From Lactobacillus amylovorus DSM 20531 (GTDB lineage: Bacteria; Bacillota; Bacilli; Lactobacillales; Lactobacillaceae): a stretch of DNA of 64,000 nucleotides. The notes under the pieces are model-generated. The model searched no databases. It saw only the letters and a list, made by a program, of their open reading frames with translations, and was not told the DNA's origin. This document shows, one piece after another, positions 35,495 to 45,151 of the stretch (the stretch's first letter is position 1; each line of letters starts with the position of its first letter). The stretch lies in the NCBI RefSeq assembly GCF_002706375.1, contig NZ_CP017706.1, positions 186,001 through 250,000 on the forward strand, written 5' to 3'. The position numbers and the translations under genes were made by a program.

Positions 35495-35524
35495 AAAAAG
35501 AAGTGATGATCATCACTTCTTTTT
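35495..35524 (+). terminator. Terminator after the P3A ATPase
   Basis: Perfect stem AAAAAGAAGTGATGA / TCATCACTTCTTTTT, T run on plus. Bidirectional in form; the convergent SLAP gene could share it. Confidence 0.92.
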
Positions 35525-35540
35525 GTTTTACATTGATTAT

Positions 35541-36038
35541 TTAATTATTAACCATAATAGTTAAAACATTAAATGCCTTAACGTATTCGCCATCACCAAT
35601 TTGAATAAATGGCTTTTCATTAATTTCTTTATGACCTAAATAGTCTACTTTGGTACCACGCTTGACAAACTTGCCTGGAATTTTTTCACCATTTTCATCA
35701 TAGATATATGAAGTCTTCTTAATAATGTTTTCTACTCGAGCAGACTTAACATATGGTAAAAATGCTTCTTGTTTTACGAATCTGTTCTTGCCAATCTTAA
35801 CGTAAGTGTCGCCGTTGATTACTTTGATAACGTGGATCTTGCACATGTTACCCTTCTTTAAACGACCCACTCTAACACCGCGCTTGTTGTAAACATATGT
35901 ACTTCTAGTTAAATTTAATTTCTTACCTGTTTGAATTGGGTCAGCAATCGCTGCATTAACGGGTTCAACGGTAGTTGTTGCACCTAAACCCATTGCCATT
36001 AAAGCCAACCCAGCAAGATAAATTATTCTCTTTCTCAT
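35541..36038 (-). CDS. Small SLAP-domain surface protein
   Basis: 165 aa. Signal peptide (MRKRIIYLAGLALMAMGLGA, cleavage after VNAA) followed by two repeats of the SLAP (bacterial surface-layer protein) domain: first about residues 40-95 (LTRSTYVYNKRGVRVGRLKK), second about 100-160 (KKTSYIYDENGEKIPG, FVKRGTKVDYLG). SLAP domains bind wall polymers and anchor proteins under or in the S-layer of the L. acidophilus group. There is no catalytic domain, so it may be a wall-binding accessory protein. Confidence 0.9.
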   Translation of the reverse strand: MRKRIIYLAGLALMAMGLGATTTVEPVNAAIADPIQTGKKLNLTRSTYVYNKRGVRVGRLKKGNMCKIHVIKVINGDTYVKIGKNRFVKQEAFLPYVKSARVENIIKKTSYIYDENGEKIPGKFVKRGTKVDYLGHKEINEKPFIQIGDGEYVKAFNVLTIMVNN

Positions 36039-36172
36039 CGTTCTCTACCCCCATTTAATCTGTTTTTTACTTTCACTTTTATTTTATCAGAGATCAATAA
36101 ATTTAAACTATTTTTTGAATTAAATCTGCTAAAATTATTAATTGAAACTATTCAAAGGGGAGTAACAAAATA

Positions 36173-37663
36173 ATGATTTTAACATGGGACATAATAAGGC
36201 GAACTTTAGAGGTTCTATGGATAATTAACGTCATCTTTGCCGTATGGACTGTCTTTAGAAGTCGTCGAAGCGTGGTTGCCACTTGGGCATGGATGCTTGT
36301 TTTGACAATCTTACCTGGTATTGGATTTATTCTTTATCTTTTCTTTGGCCGGCAATTATCGCAAGATGAAATCTTTGCTATCCAAAAGGAACAAAAAGAA
36401 ACACGTAACCATTATTTAAATCAGCAAAAGAAGATGTTGCAAGAGTACAATCTTCTTCCAAGAAAAGAACGGGTTCCACGTGCCAGAATGTTAACTGAGC
36501 TGAATTTAAATAATGATGATGCTATCTTGACCTTTGCTAACCACGTTAAAGTCTACACAGACGGCCCCGAACTCTTTGATCAAATGATTGAAGACATTAA
36601 GAATGCCAAAGTAGCTGTTAGTTTGGAGTTCTATACTTTTTATGCAGATAAATTAGGCCATCGCGTTTTAGCTGCACTTGAGCAAGCTGCCCAAAATGGT
36701 GCTAAAGTGCGAGTAATCTATGATACTTCAGGTTCACGTGGTACTAAGCCAGCATTTTTTGATCATTTAAGAGAATTGGGTGGGCAAGCACAACCATTTA
36801 TTTCTACTTCTAAAAAGCACTGGTTTACTACTCCTCGTCTTAACTATCACCTTCACCGCAAATTGGTCGTTATTGACCACAATACGGGTTACATTGGTGG
36901 TTTTAATATTGGCGATCAATACGTAAATCAATCTAAGAAATTTGGTCACTGGCGCGATACGCACCTTCGTGTAGAAGGACAATCTCCTATTCTAATGGAA
37001 GTTCGTTTTGCCATGGATTGGAACACTTCAACTAGAAGAACCAGTCTTCCTAAATTCGAATTAGATGAGCTTAAAAATTTTATTGTTGATCGTAAAGACA
37101 TCGAATCAGATAACAACGTTGCCATGCAAATTGTTGCATCTGGTCCTGATAACCAACGCTACGGTATTCGACGCGGTTATGAAGGTATCATTGCTAGTGC
37201 AAAAGAATACGTTTATATTCAAACGCCATATTTGATTCCTGAAGACTCAATTCTAGAATCATTGATTATTGCAGCCAACAGTGGCGTGGATGTCAGAATT
37301 ATGATTCCATGCATGCCTGACCACCCATTTGTTTATCGTGCGACTGAATATTACGCCAAATACTTGGTTGCTCACGGCGTTAAAGTTTATAAGTACAATG
37401 ATGGCTTTATCCATGCTAAGACAATGGTCAGTGGCTCAAATATCTCGTCTGTGGGTTCTGCCAATCAAGACTTCCGTAGTTACACTTTGAATTTTGAAGT
37501 TAACTCATTCAACTACAATCCTCTTTTAACTAAAGAATTAAAAGAGATTTTTGAAAAAGATCTTGAGAAATGTACCTTATTGACTAATGAATATTTTGCT
37601 AAACAGTCATCTTGGTTAAAATTCAAACAATACTTCTCTAGATTGCTTTCACCAATCTTTTAA
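36173..37663 (+). CDS. cls: Cardiolipin synthase (phospholipase D family)
   Basis: 496 aa. Two N-terminal membrane segments (residues about 1-55), then two PLD catalytic motifs: HRKLVVIDHNTGYIGGFN (HxKxxxxD, about residue 223) and HAKTMVSGSNISSVGSAN (about residue 416). Joins two phosphatidylglycerols to make cardiolipin at the membrane. Ribosome site AAAGGGGAG upstream. Monocistronic. Confidence 0.96.
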   Translation: MILTWDIIRRTLEVLWIINVIFAVWTVFRSRRSVVATWAWMLVLTILPGIGFILYLFFGRQLSQDEIFAIQKEQKETRNHYLNQQKKMLQEYNLLPRKERVPRARMLTELNLNNDDAILTFANHVKVYTDGPELFDQMIEDIKNAKVAVSLEFYTFYADKLGHRVLAALEQAAQNGAKVRVIYDTSGSRGTKPAFFDHLRELGGQAQPFISTSKKHWFTTPRLNYHLHRKLVVIDHNTGYIGGFNIGDQYVNQSKKFGHWRDTHLRVEGQSPILMEVRFAMDWNTSTRRTSLPKFELDELKNFIVDRKDIESDNNVAMQIVASGPDNQRYGIRRGYEGIIASAKEYVYIQTPYLIPEDSILESLIIAANSGVDVRIMIPCMPDHPFVYRATEYYAKYLVAHGVKVYKYNDGFIHAKTMVSGSNISSVGSANQDFRSYTLNFEVNSFNYNPLLTKELKEIFEKDLEKCTLLTNEYFAKQSSWLKFKQYFSRLLSPIF

Positions 37664-37666
37664 ATC

Positions 37667-37695
37667 AAAGGTCCAAAAATATTGGGCCTTTTTTC
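37667..37695 (+). terminator. Terminator after cls
   Basis: Stem AAAGGtCC / GGgCCTTT with a T run. Confidence 0.7.
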
Positions 37696-37757
37696 TTTAC
37701 TTATTTTTTATAAGCTATATAAGTCTATTAACTTTTAATAAATAAGGAGGTTAAAAC

Positions 37758-38548
37758 TTGGCTAATAAAGTAAAAATAGGCGCTCTCAATCTGATGCACA
37801 ATAAGCTGGATACGCAAAAACGCTTTTAAAGGTTTTGCCTAACGAAAAATTAACGTTTTTATATCCACGCTCTCATTATCTGCATCGCCCTGCTCCTACT
37901 GAAGTATCTGCTACTTCTTCAGAGCCATTAGATATCGATCGTATCAAAGAATTTGATGGCTTCATTATTACAAGTGCACCGATTGACCATCTTGCCTTTC
38001 ATGATGTCGAATATATAGAGGAAATTCGATGTTTGATTCAAGAACCTGATAAACAAAGAAAGCAACAATTGTACTTCTGTTGGGGTGCAATGGCAGCCAT
38101 GAACTATTTTTATGGCATTAGAAAAAGAATTTTAGCAGAAAAGATTTTTGGCATCTTTCCCCATTTAATCATCGAACCACATCCTTTATTAGATGGGCTT
38201 AGCCAAGGCTTTATCGCTCCCCATGCTCGTTATGCGAAAATGGATAAAGAACAAATCATGCAAGATCCACGTTTAGTGATCAATTCGGTTGATGATAACG
38301 GCCATTTATTCATGGTTTTATCAGAAGAGAAGCCTGAACAAAACTTCATCTTCTCACATATCGAATATGGCAGAACTGGTTTAAGGGATGAATATCAAAG
38401 AGAAATCGCAGCTCATCCCGATCGTCACTACAAAAAGCCAGATAATTATTCTATGTCCTCCCCACTTTTTCAATGGAAGGATACACAAAAAACGTTTTTT
38501 GATAACTGGCTTAAACAAGTTGAAAAAAGCAAGTTAGTTTTAAATTAA
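37758..38548 (+). pseudogene. metA: Homoserine O-acyltransferase (MetA-type), frameshifted
   Basis: Starts with TTG at 37758 after AAGGAGG: ANKVKIGALNLMHNKLDTQK. The frame breaks after KRF near 37828 and resumes at VLPNEKLTFLYPRSHYLHRP, continuing intact to the end. The catalytic Cys sits in YFCWGAMAAMNYFYG and the His-Glu pair in IFSHIEYGRTGLRDEY. The family activates homoserine with an acyl group for methionine or cysteine synthesis. Only one lesion is visible, so loss is recent. It precedes cysK by 10 bases, a pair seen in other lactobacilli for sulfur amino acid synthesis. Confidence 0.88.
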
Positions 38549-38558
38549 GAGGTAAAAA

Positions 38559-39288
38559 ATGAGTACAATTTATAATTCAGTTACAGAATTGATTGGTAAC
38601 ACACCATTATTGAAGTTAAACCGTGTCGTTCCAGAAGATGCGGCTGATGTTTATGTTAAGCTTGAATTTGAAAACCCTGCAGGCTCAACCAAAGATCGTA
38701 TTGCTTTAGCAATGATTGAAAAAGCTGAACGTGATGGCAATTTAAAGCCAGGCGGTACTATTACCTCACGCAACACCGGTATTGGTTTAGCCATGGTAGC
38801 TGCTGCTAAAGGCTATCACATTATCATCGTCATGCCTGAAACCATGAGTGTAGAATTTTGCCTCAGGCTTAATTGATGACGTAATCATTGGTAACGCCTA
38901 TGCTAGCGAAGAAGAATTAAGGGCTTTATCAGAGGTAAATCGTTACCAGTTAATGCTTCACGTTGATTATGTAAAACAAATTAGTGATATAGAAAAACCT
39001 CAACACTTCCGCCGCGGCGACATGAATGAAATTGTCATTCGTTCAACTATGCCTCGAGTAACTTACAAAGACATCCCTAACCCACCACATGATAATGAAG
39101 AGGAATTTCAACGTGGTGATGTTTTAATCGGTAATGACAATTTTGGTATTTATAAAAATGAACTTCAAATTGTCTTAAAGCCACATAAAGAGCCAAGAAA
39201 GAACAAAATTGGTAGTATCGCCAAAGATGAATTATTTTTACTTGATTTTATCAAGCCATGGACCAAATTTAAGTTAACTGGCAAATAG
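38559..39288 (+). pseudogene. cysK: Truncated cysteine synthase fused out of frame to an unknown 3' segment
   Basis: The first 100 codons are O-acetylserine sulfhydrylase ([23 protein letters not shown] lysine in [12 protein letters not shown]). The substrate loop is damaged ([10 protein letters not shown] where family members have EPTSGNTGIG). Homology stops after VMPETMSVE near 38852. From about 38860 another frame reads [20 protein letters not shown] to the stop at 39288, a soluble region of about 140 codons (RRGDMNEIVIRSTMPRVTYK) that I do not recognise and which is not CysK. So a deletion has joined two unrelated genes. A terminator follows. Confidence 0.82.
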
Positions 39289-39296
39289 AATAAAAG

Positions 39297-39338
39297 AAAT
39301 ACCCCTAAAGAAATTTTTCCTTCAGGGGTATTTTTTTA
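39297..39338 (+). terminator. Terminator after the cysK chimera
   Basis: Stem AAATACCCCT / AGGGGTATTT with a long T run. Confidence 0.9.
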
Positions 39339-39422
39339 TTTCTGTTGATTTCACGCTATTTCTAAGCGTTACACAAATTAGTATAACGATCTTTAATTGC
39401 TAGTGCAACATTTTAAGACGAT

Positions 39423-39692
39423 TTATTTTTTAGATTTGTTAATCCCTTTCCAAAACCATCTCACACCAACATATGCGATCACAAATCATGCTAAACTAAG
39501 GATCCAGTTTAGAAAGATTGAGGTCATCGTAATAGAACGTCCTGCTTTAGTATTTGTTATCAAGTTGACGCCAAAGATATTCGAAACAATTGGAATATTT
39601 ACATTAAACCACAAATTCAAAGTTAAATAGATCATTATTAAGAGTAACCAAATTGCAATGGCTTTAATAATTCGTTTTATCCAGATATTCAT
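39423..39692 (-). pseudogene. Small membrane protein with internal TGA
   Basis: 89 codons: one or two membrane segments (KAIAIWLLLIMIYLTLNLWF, then IFLNWILSLA), a TGA at 39486-39488 where TGG (Trp) would restore FVIAYVGVRWFWKGINKSKK to the stop at 39423. Ribosome site AAGGAG overlaps the stop of the preceding GNAT gene, so the two were translationally coupled. Without the second half the product would be 68 aa and may still insert in the membrane. Family not recognised. Confidence 0.65.
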
Positions 39693-39707
39693 TTTTATAA
39701 TTACTCC

Positions 39708-40155
39708 TTACTTTAATTCCATCGTATCTTGTGAGAAAAGAACCGGATATTCATCAGACCATTTCTCAGTTATCGTTTTAACAGTTTCAAAACCAAACTT
39801 TTTTATACAAAGCTTTAGCACGATTATTGTTGGTAAACACCTCAAGACTGACTGGTCGCTTTAATTCGTCTAGTGTTTTTTCCATTAACTTGGTAGCTAT
39901 CCCTCTACCTTGTGCATTTGGATCAACATAGATGAATTCGATCTTACCTGGTTTAAAGCCTATAAAACCCATTAATTTTTCGTCCTCAAGTGCTACGTAA
40001 ATCTTACAAGACAACAAATAATCTAAATATGGTGCATCCCTGAAAGCCACAAAAACTGGCTCCAAATTTTCAGCTTCTAGTTCTTGCATCCTCGCTTTAT
40101 CCATCACTGCGCCTAGTTGTGCAAAATATTGTTTTTCGTATGATTTGATTTTCAT
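39708..40155 (-). pseudogene. GNAT acetyltransferase, frameshifted near the C-terminus
   Basis: Reads MKIKSYEKQYFAQLGAVMDK to NNNRAKALYKK, with the acetyl-CoA loop VDPNAQGRGIATKLME intact. In a run of six A (39799-39804 on the other strand) one base too many gives VWF-stop. Removing it gives KFGFETVKTITEKWSDEYPV and an end at 39708. The catalytic core is almost complete, so residual activity is possible, but the normal last strand is lost. Substrate unknown. IS30 copy 2 lies 20 bases before its start. Confidence 0.82.
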
Positions 40156-40175
40156 GCTTCCCCCTCTTTTATTAA

Positions 40176-40186
40176 CTAATAATTTT
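40176..40186. repeat. Direct repeat, left flank of IS30 copy 2
   Basis: CTAATAATTTT, identical to 41371-41381. Confidence 0.75.
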
Positions 40187-41370
40187 CGTAAATTGCAATA
40201 ATAAATTGAACATTTATACTGCTTGATAGATATGATCTAATTCTTTCTCAAAGATTTCATCTGGAGTATGATATGCCAAGATCTTTCTTGGTAGTGAATT
40301 GCACCAGGTTTCAATATTAATGATATCTTGAAGAGAATAGTTATTGATGTAATCACCTTTGGGAATAAATCTGCGAATAAGGCCATTGTGTCTTTCAACA
40401 GTGCCTTTATCACAAGAAGTATATGGATGAGCATAGTAAACCAGGGTTTTTGAAACTGTCTCCAGATTGGATAAATCCGCAAACTCTGATCCATTATCAG
40501 TTGTAATTGTCTTAAAGATGTCATTCCAATGTTCACTATACTGTTTGCGCAGAGCCTGAAAAGCAGTCATCACACTGGCGGCTGTCTTATCAGGAATACG
40601 CAAGATTAAAAATTCACGGCTCATTCGTTCAGACAAAGTTAGCAGTACTTGATCATCCTTAGTTTTATGTCCTAAGACTAAATCGCATTCCCAGTGGCCA
40701 AATTCCTTACGATCATTGATCTCCTTGGGACGTTCTTCAATACTTCGGCCAAGCTTTTTCTTATTTTTACGAATGCGATGTATTTTAGTATTGCGCTTTA
40801 ACTTTTCTGGCAAATCAGAATTTCTCATACCCATTAAGCATTGATCTACATAGTTGTACAAGGTTCTAGTGCAAACTACCTGATCACGAGAAAATTCTCC
40901 TAAAGCTAAGCAGCGATTGGCACATACATCAAGAGACCAGCCATCTTCGCAGAAATGCTTATTAACGTATTTGATAAAGTCAAATTTCTTTAAGAAATCT
41001 GATTTACGACCGCAATTCTTACGATGTATTTGGTAAGCTTTATCACCTTGTTGTGCCTTATAGCGTTTTTTCTTACCATGATAAAGCAAAACAGTACCAC
41101 GTTTAACCTCATAACTGATAGTAGAAGGAGAGCAATCAAGCTCACGAGCAATAGCCCTAAGAGAGAAACCGTCTTTAATACGGGTTTGAATAACAACCCG
41201 TTGCTCAAATGATAAATGCTTTCCCTTTTGGTGCTTAGGCATGATAGAATGTAAAGAGTCCATTTGTGACCTCCAATAGATGTTTTTGTGATTATTAACA
41301 TTCTATCAAACAGGTCCAAATGGACTTTTTATTTTTCTAAAGTGTTCAATTTGATTTTACAATCGGCGAA
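40187..41370 (-). mobile_element. IS30-family insertion sequence, copy 2
   Basis: 1184 bp, same length and nearly the same sequence as copy 1 at 27198-28381, with the same imperfect inverted ends and about 11-bp direct repeats of different sequence. Inserted between the GNAT pseudogene and the apt terminator. Confidence 0.93.
40214..41263 (-). CDS. IS30-family transposase (copy 2)
   Basis: 349 aa, complete, differing from copy 1 by a few substitutions (HGKKKRY, KKFDF). Same helix-turn-helix and DDE core (GHWECDLVLGH, TTDNGSEFAD, GTVERHNGLI). The near identity of the two copies shows recent transposition. Confidence 0.95.
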   Translation of the reverse strand: MDSLHSIMPKHQKGKHLSFEQRVVIQTRIKDGFSLRAIARELDCSPSTISYEVKRGTVLLYHGKKKRYKAQQGDKAYQIHRKNCGRKSDFLKKFDFIKYVNKHFCEDGWSLDVCANRCLALGEFSRDQVVCTRTLYNYVDQCLMGMRNSDLPEKLKRNTKIHRIRKNKKKLGRSIEERPKEINDRKEFGHWECDLVLGHKTKDDQVLLTLSERMSREFLILRIPDKTAASVMTAFQALRKQYSEHWNDIFKTITTDNGSEFADLSNLETVSKTLVYYAHPYTSCDKGTVERHNGLIRRFIPKGDYINNYSLQDIINIETWCNSLPRKILAYHTPDEIFEKELDHIYQAV

Positions 41371-41381
41371 CTAATAATTTT
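41371..41381. repeat. Direct repeat, right flank of IS30 copy 2
   Basis: CTAATAATTTT, matching 40176-40186. Confidence 0.75.
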
Positions 41382-41398
41382 ATAAAAATTTTGCAAAA

Positions 41399-41434
41399 TA
41401 AAAAAGCCCCAATGCTTTCGCATTAAGGCTTTTT
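41399..41434 (-). terminator. Terminator after apt
   Basis: AAAAGCCtTAATGC / GCATTgGGGCTTTT stem with GAAA loop and T run on the minus strand. Confidence 0.9.
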
Positions 41435-41443
41435 ATTTACTAT

Positions 41444-41971
41444 TTAAGCACCGTGATATTTTACTAATGAATAAATATCAACGTCTGGCAACTTCTCTCT
41501 ACCCTTTAAGTCAGGTAATTCAATATAGAATGCAGCACCTACAAGCTTACCACCAAGGTTTTCGATTAATTCCTTAGAAGCTCTCAAAGTACCAGCAGTA
41601 GCCATCAAGTCGTCACATACAACTACTCTTTGACCTGGCTTAATAGCATCCTTGTGCATTTCCAAGCTGTTTGAACCGTATTCCAAAGCATATGAAGCAC
41701 GTTCAACTTCTCTAGGCAACTTGTGAGGCTTTCTTGCTGGAACAAAGCCAATGCCCAATTCAGTTGCTACAGGACAGCCAACGATAAAACCACGTGCTTC
41801 TGGACCAACGATTACATCCGCATTTCTGCTCTTGGCGTATTCTGCTAATTCATGAGTAGCAGTACGGTATAAATCGCCATCTTGCAAGATTGGTGTAATG
41901 TCGCGGAACACAATTCCCTTGTTAGGAAAGTCCTTTACGCTTGCAATATACTTACTAAAATCAATTGCCAT
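41444..41971 (-). CDS. apt: Adenine phosphoribosyltransferase
   Basis: 175 aa, the family's usual size. PRPP-binding motif [13 protein letters not shown] (about residues 121-133) and the flexible-loop region EARGFIVG. Makes AMP from adenine and PRPP in purine salvage. Start at 41971 ([20 protein letters not shown]) because of the GGAGG site 11-15 bases upstream; an earlier in-frame start would include that site. Adjacent to recJ, as often in Firmicutes. Confidence 0.97.
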   Translation of the reverse strand: MAIDFSKYIASVKDFPNKGIVFRDITPILQDGDLYRTATHELAEYAKSRNADVIVGPEARGFIVGCPVATELGIGFVPARKPHKLPREVERASYALEYGSNSLEMHKDAIKPGQRVVVCDDLMATAGTLRASKELIENLGGKLVGAAFYIELPDLKGREKLPDVDIYSLVKYHGA

Positions 41972-42075
41972 AAGAAGTAAAACCTCCAAAAATCTTTGCG
42001 TTTTTATTCAAACACTTTTAACTTGTATATTTTAACAGATTTTTGGTATAAAAACATCAAAATCTTGATATTTAT

Positions 42076-44349
42076 CTAATTATTCAAAAAATTATTAACA
42101 TATGTGATAATTTGCTGAGTTGGCATTGTTCTCAATTGATCGACAAACTTAATTTGTGACTGCGTTGCTCTCAAATACTTAGATGCTGTTAAAGGCTGCT
42201 TTTGAGGATGCTGCTCGCCTACTAGCTTGCCATCGTCCAATTTAACAAAGCCTAATTCAAAGAAGACACGTAAAATGAACAATACACTGTCATAATCTAA
42301 GCCAAGATATGGCGCTACGGTGCGATAATCATCTGGACTCAACGTTGGGTGAGCATAAATATATTTCAACACTTTGCCAAAATAGCTTTTTGCTGGAATA
42401 TGCTCTACTGGCAATTGATCAAGCAAGAAACGTAAGTAAATTTGTTGGTAATTCTTTTCTAGTGCCGAATTTAATTCGATTTGATTGCGTGGTACATCAA
42501 GCAAAGCAACTGTTTCACCAGATTTGTCGTAATCTTTAACCAAACTAATCTTATCGTCACTTACTTGCAGTCTATTCCTAACAATTGGAATATTCTTTTT
42601 GTCAAATAACAAATAACGATCTGCAAAACCCATGACTAGCTTTTCTTGACGCAAATCAATAACTGGCGTAGGAACAGCTAATTTAGGTGAAGCAAATTCA
42701 ATTCCTTCGATGATACCTTGCAACGATATCTTATTGCGATAAGTATTAAGCGACAATTGAACAAAGACCCTGGCAATAAATGGCAACAAATTATTGTTTA
42801 AAAAGTCTTTATTAAAACCAATTACAGCCAGGCTGCCACCCTTTTTAGCGACATTAAACTTGACGTGATTCTTCTCTTTACCAATCTTAAAAAATTGGGT
42901 AATCGTTGGGTTGGAGATACTGAAAATTGGCTGTGCCTCCCCCGTTCCAAACGGTCCCACTTGATTAATCTGCGCTGAGGTCTGTGGTGACAATCCCTGC
43001 AAAGGCAGTTCCATATCATATTCCTTAATTTCAAGTCCACCTTCAACGTGAAAACCTTTCTCAAGCTTTTCTCTTAAAGCACCAATTTTATCTTCAGTCA
43101 TTGATAAACCGCAGGCAAAATCATGACCACCAAATTTGGTAAAAAGTTCTTCTTTTAAAGGATTAAGGGCATCAAACAAATTAAAGCCAGTAATTGATCT
43201 ACCTGAACCTTTGATTTCTCCAGCCTGATTCTTAGTTAAAACGATCGTTGGCTTATGCGTCTTTTCAACGATCTTATTGGCTACCAGGCCCAACACACCT
43301 TCATGAAAATCTGGATCATATAAAACAAGCGTATTTTGTTTTTGCCAGCTATTCTCACGGATTAACGCCATACATTTATCATAGACTTCAGTCGTCAATT
43401 CCTTACGCTGATTATTCAGCTCTTCAATTTGATCCGCAATCTTTTGTGCTTCAACATCGTCGTCGCTTAATAATAACTCAACTGCAAGGTTAGCATTGGC
43501 CAATCGACCTACCGCATTCAAACGAGGAGCAATATTAAAGCCGATATCTGTTTCGTTAATCGAGCCTAAAGTTAAGCCAGCATTCTTTATCAGGGCACGC
43601 AAACCTGGTCGCTCAGTTTGGTTAAGTACCTCCAGCCCTCGTTTAACAATTACGTGACCTTCTCCAGTTACTTTAACCATATCGCCAATCGTACCTATCA
43701 TGGCTAAATCAAGTAGTTCTGGCATCGTATCCTGCATTAAGCCGCGGCAGATTGTGTAGACAACACCTGCACCACAATAATCATCAAAAGGATATTTTTG
43801 GCCAGGATAATTACAGTGTACGATGGCATAGGCATCTGGCTTTTGTTCTTGAAAAGTGTGGTGGTCGGTTACGATTGTATCTACACCATGTTCTTTAGCA
43901 TATTTAACTTCGTCAATACCAGTCACACCATTATCTACAGTAATAATTAATTTGGTACCGTCTGCAACAATATCATGATAGCGATCAATATTAGGACCAT
44001 AGCCGTCTTTAAAGCGATCTGGAATAAAGTAATGCACATCAGCACCTAAAATACTTAGAGTCTCTGTCATAATCGTTGTGGCAGTGATCCCGTCAGCATC
44101 ATAGTCGCCATAAATCGTAATCTTTTCACCATTATTAATTGCTTGATTGATTCGATCAATGGCCTTATCCATATCATGCATAAGTGAAGGATCCGCTAAA
44201 TTCTCTTCGGTCGCATTAAACCAGAAATCTAGTTTTTCATCGCTGTCAATGCCACGTAAGGCAAAAAGCTTTGCCGCAATTGGACTTAGCTGATACTTTT
44301 CTATCAAACTTGGATCTAGCTCTTCAGCAGTTCTTTGTTGCCATTTCAT
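42076..44349 (-). CDS. recJ: Single-stranded-DNA-specific exonuclease RecJ
   Basis: 757 aa. DHH-superfamily motifs: YGDYDADGITATTI (about residues 80-93), VTDHHTF (DHH, about 160-166), and DHHA1 region FGGHDFACGLSM. A C-terminal extension beyond the OB fold is usual in lactobacilli. Degrades single-stranded DNA 5' to 3' in recombination and mismatch or base-excision repair. Ribosome site GAGGGTG is somewhat distant. About 105 bases separate its stop from the apt start, with no terminator seen, so they may share transcripts. Confidence 0.95.
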   Translation of the reverse strand: MKWQQRTAEELDPSLIEKYQLSPIAAKLFALRGIDSDEKLDFWFNATEENLADPSLMHDMDKAIDRINQAINNGEKITIYGDYDADGITATTIMTETLSILGADVHYFIPDRFKDGYGPNIDRYHDIVADGTKLIITVDNGVTGIDEVKYAKEHGVDTIVTDHHTFQEQKPDAYAIVHCNYPGQKYPFDDYCGAGVVYTICRGLMQDTMPELLDLAMIGTIGDMVKVTGEGHVIVKRGLEVLNQTERPGLRALIKNAGLTLGSINETDIGFNIAPRLNAVGRLANANLAVELLLSDDDVEAQKIADQIEELNNQRKELTTEVYDKCMALIRENSWQKQNTLVLYDPDFHEGVLGLVANKIVEKTHKPTIVLTKNQAGEIKGSGRSITGFNLFDALNPLKEELFTKFGGHDFACGLSMTEDKIGALREKLEKGFHVEGGLEIKEYDMELPLQGLSPQTSAQINQVGPFGTGEAQPIFSISNPTITQFFKIGKEKNHVKFNVAKKGGSLAVIGFNKDFLNNNLLPFIARVFVQLSLNTYRNKISLQGIIEGIEFASPKLAVPTPVIDLRQEKLVMGFADRYLLFDKKNIPIVRNRLQVSDDKISLVKDYDKSGETVALLDVPRNQIELNSALEKNYQQIYLRFLLDQLPVEHIPAKSYFGKVLKYIYAHPTLSPDDYRTVAPYLGLDYDSVLFILRVFFELGFVKLDDGKLVGEQHPQKQPLTASKYLRATQSQIKFVDQLRTMPTQQIITYVNNFLNN

Positions 44350-44376
44350 TACTGTAAAACACCCTCATCAAAACTA

Positions 44377-44404
44377 AAAGGCACTCACAAGCGAGTGTCT
44401 TTCT
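44377..44404 (-). terminator. Terminator between srtA and recJ
   Basis: AAGaCACTC / GAGTGcCTT stem with an ACAAGC-type loop, T-rich on the minus strand. Confidence 0.75.
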
Positions 44405-44459
44405 TGCAAATCTATTAATAATTTTAACGCAAATACGATATCTGTATAAGTCAGACAAT

Positions 44460-45149
44460 CTATTTTAAGTTAAAGACTTTCAGATTATTATCTGTTGCTT
44501 TTTCGGTTTTAATTAAATTACCACGAATTGCCCAGCGATTTTTACCACCATCAGCACAGGTAATTAAGGTAACAATGTTTTGTCGGGTATTGTTAACTAA
44601 CCAAACTGCAGAAGGATCAACGATCTTCTTCATATAAATGCGATAAATATATACCTTCTTCAAGTCAGTTAAATAAATTAACTCGCCCTTTTTAACATCT
44701 TCTAGTGGTGAAAATAGAATACCCTTCGCGGTCATATAGTGACCAGCAAGAGGATAATTACCTTTACCCATCACTTGGTCGGCACGCATTGTTCCACCAC
44801 CAGTAGACATCGCATCATCGGACATCCCTAACATAATGGGCAAATGCATATTAACTTCAGGGATTGCTAAAGCACCAATCGCACCTGAGGTCTTCTTTAT
44901 CTGCGACCTTGTGGCCTGGCCTATGCCAATTGACTTCACCTTCTTAAAGTCGTACATCCCCTTTTTCTTTTGGTTTTGTTCAACTTTCTTTCTAGTTAAG
45001 CTAGTCAAAGTTGACTGTTGATTATGACTGATCATCTGATTACCAATCTGTTTATTGAAAATCAGGACCAAACCAACAATCAATAAAATGACGGCAAAAA
45101 TTCTGATTAAAATTGTGCTAACAGAACTTTTTTGTTTACTTTTAGCCAT
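44460..45149 (-). CDS. srtA: Class A sortase
   Basis: 229 aa. N-terminal membrane anchor (ILIRIFAVILLIVGLVLIFN), then the sortase fold with catalytic His in LAGHYM, Cys in VTLITC (about residue 197) and Arg in NRWAIRG. Joins LPXTG surface proteins to the cell wall, so it is the housekeeping sortase. Its ATG begins 2 bases after the lepA stop, so it is translationally coupled to lepA. Confidence 0.95.
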   Translation of the reverse strand: MAKSKQKSSVSTILIRIFAVILLIVGLVLIFNKQIGNQMISHNQQSTLTSLTRKKVEQNQKKKGMYDFKKVKSIGIGQATRSQIKKTSGAIGALAIPEVNMHLPIMLGMSDDAMSTGGGTMRADQVMGKGNYPLAGHYMTAKGILFSPLEDVKKGELIYLTDLKKVYIYRIYMKKIVDPSAVWLVNNTRQNIVTLITCADGGKNRWAIRGNLIKTEKATDNNLKVFNLK

Positions 45150-45151
45150 AA

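Noticed and set aside
35495..35524. Palindrome GAAGTGATGATCATCACTTC, sharing TGATGATCATCA with the FNR-type operator at 14409
   Set aside because: It lies between convergent gene ends and is followed by a T run, so it is a terminator; the TTGAT arms are absent.
39486..39488. TGA as selenocysteine or reassigned Trp
   Set aside because: No selenocysteine machinery or SECIS-like element is visible, and other genes here use TGG for Trp and TGA as stop. Treated as nonsense.
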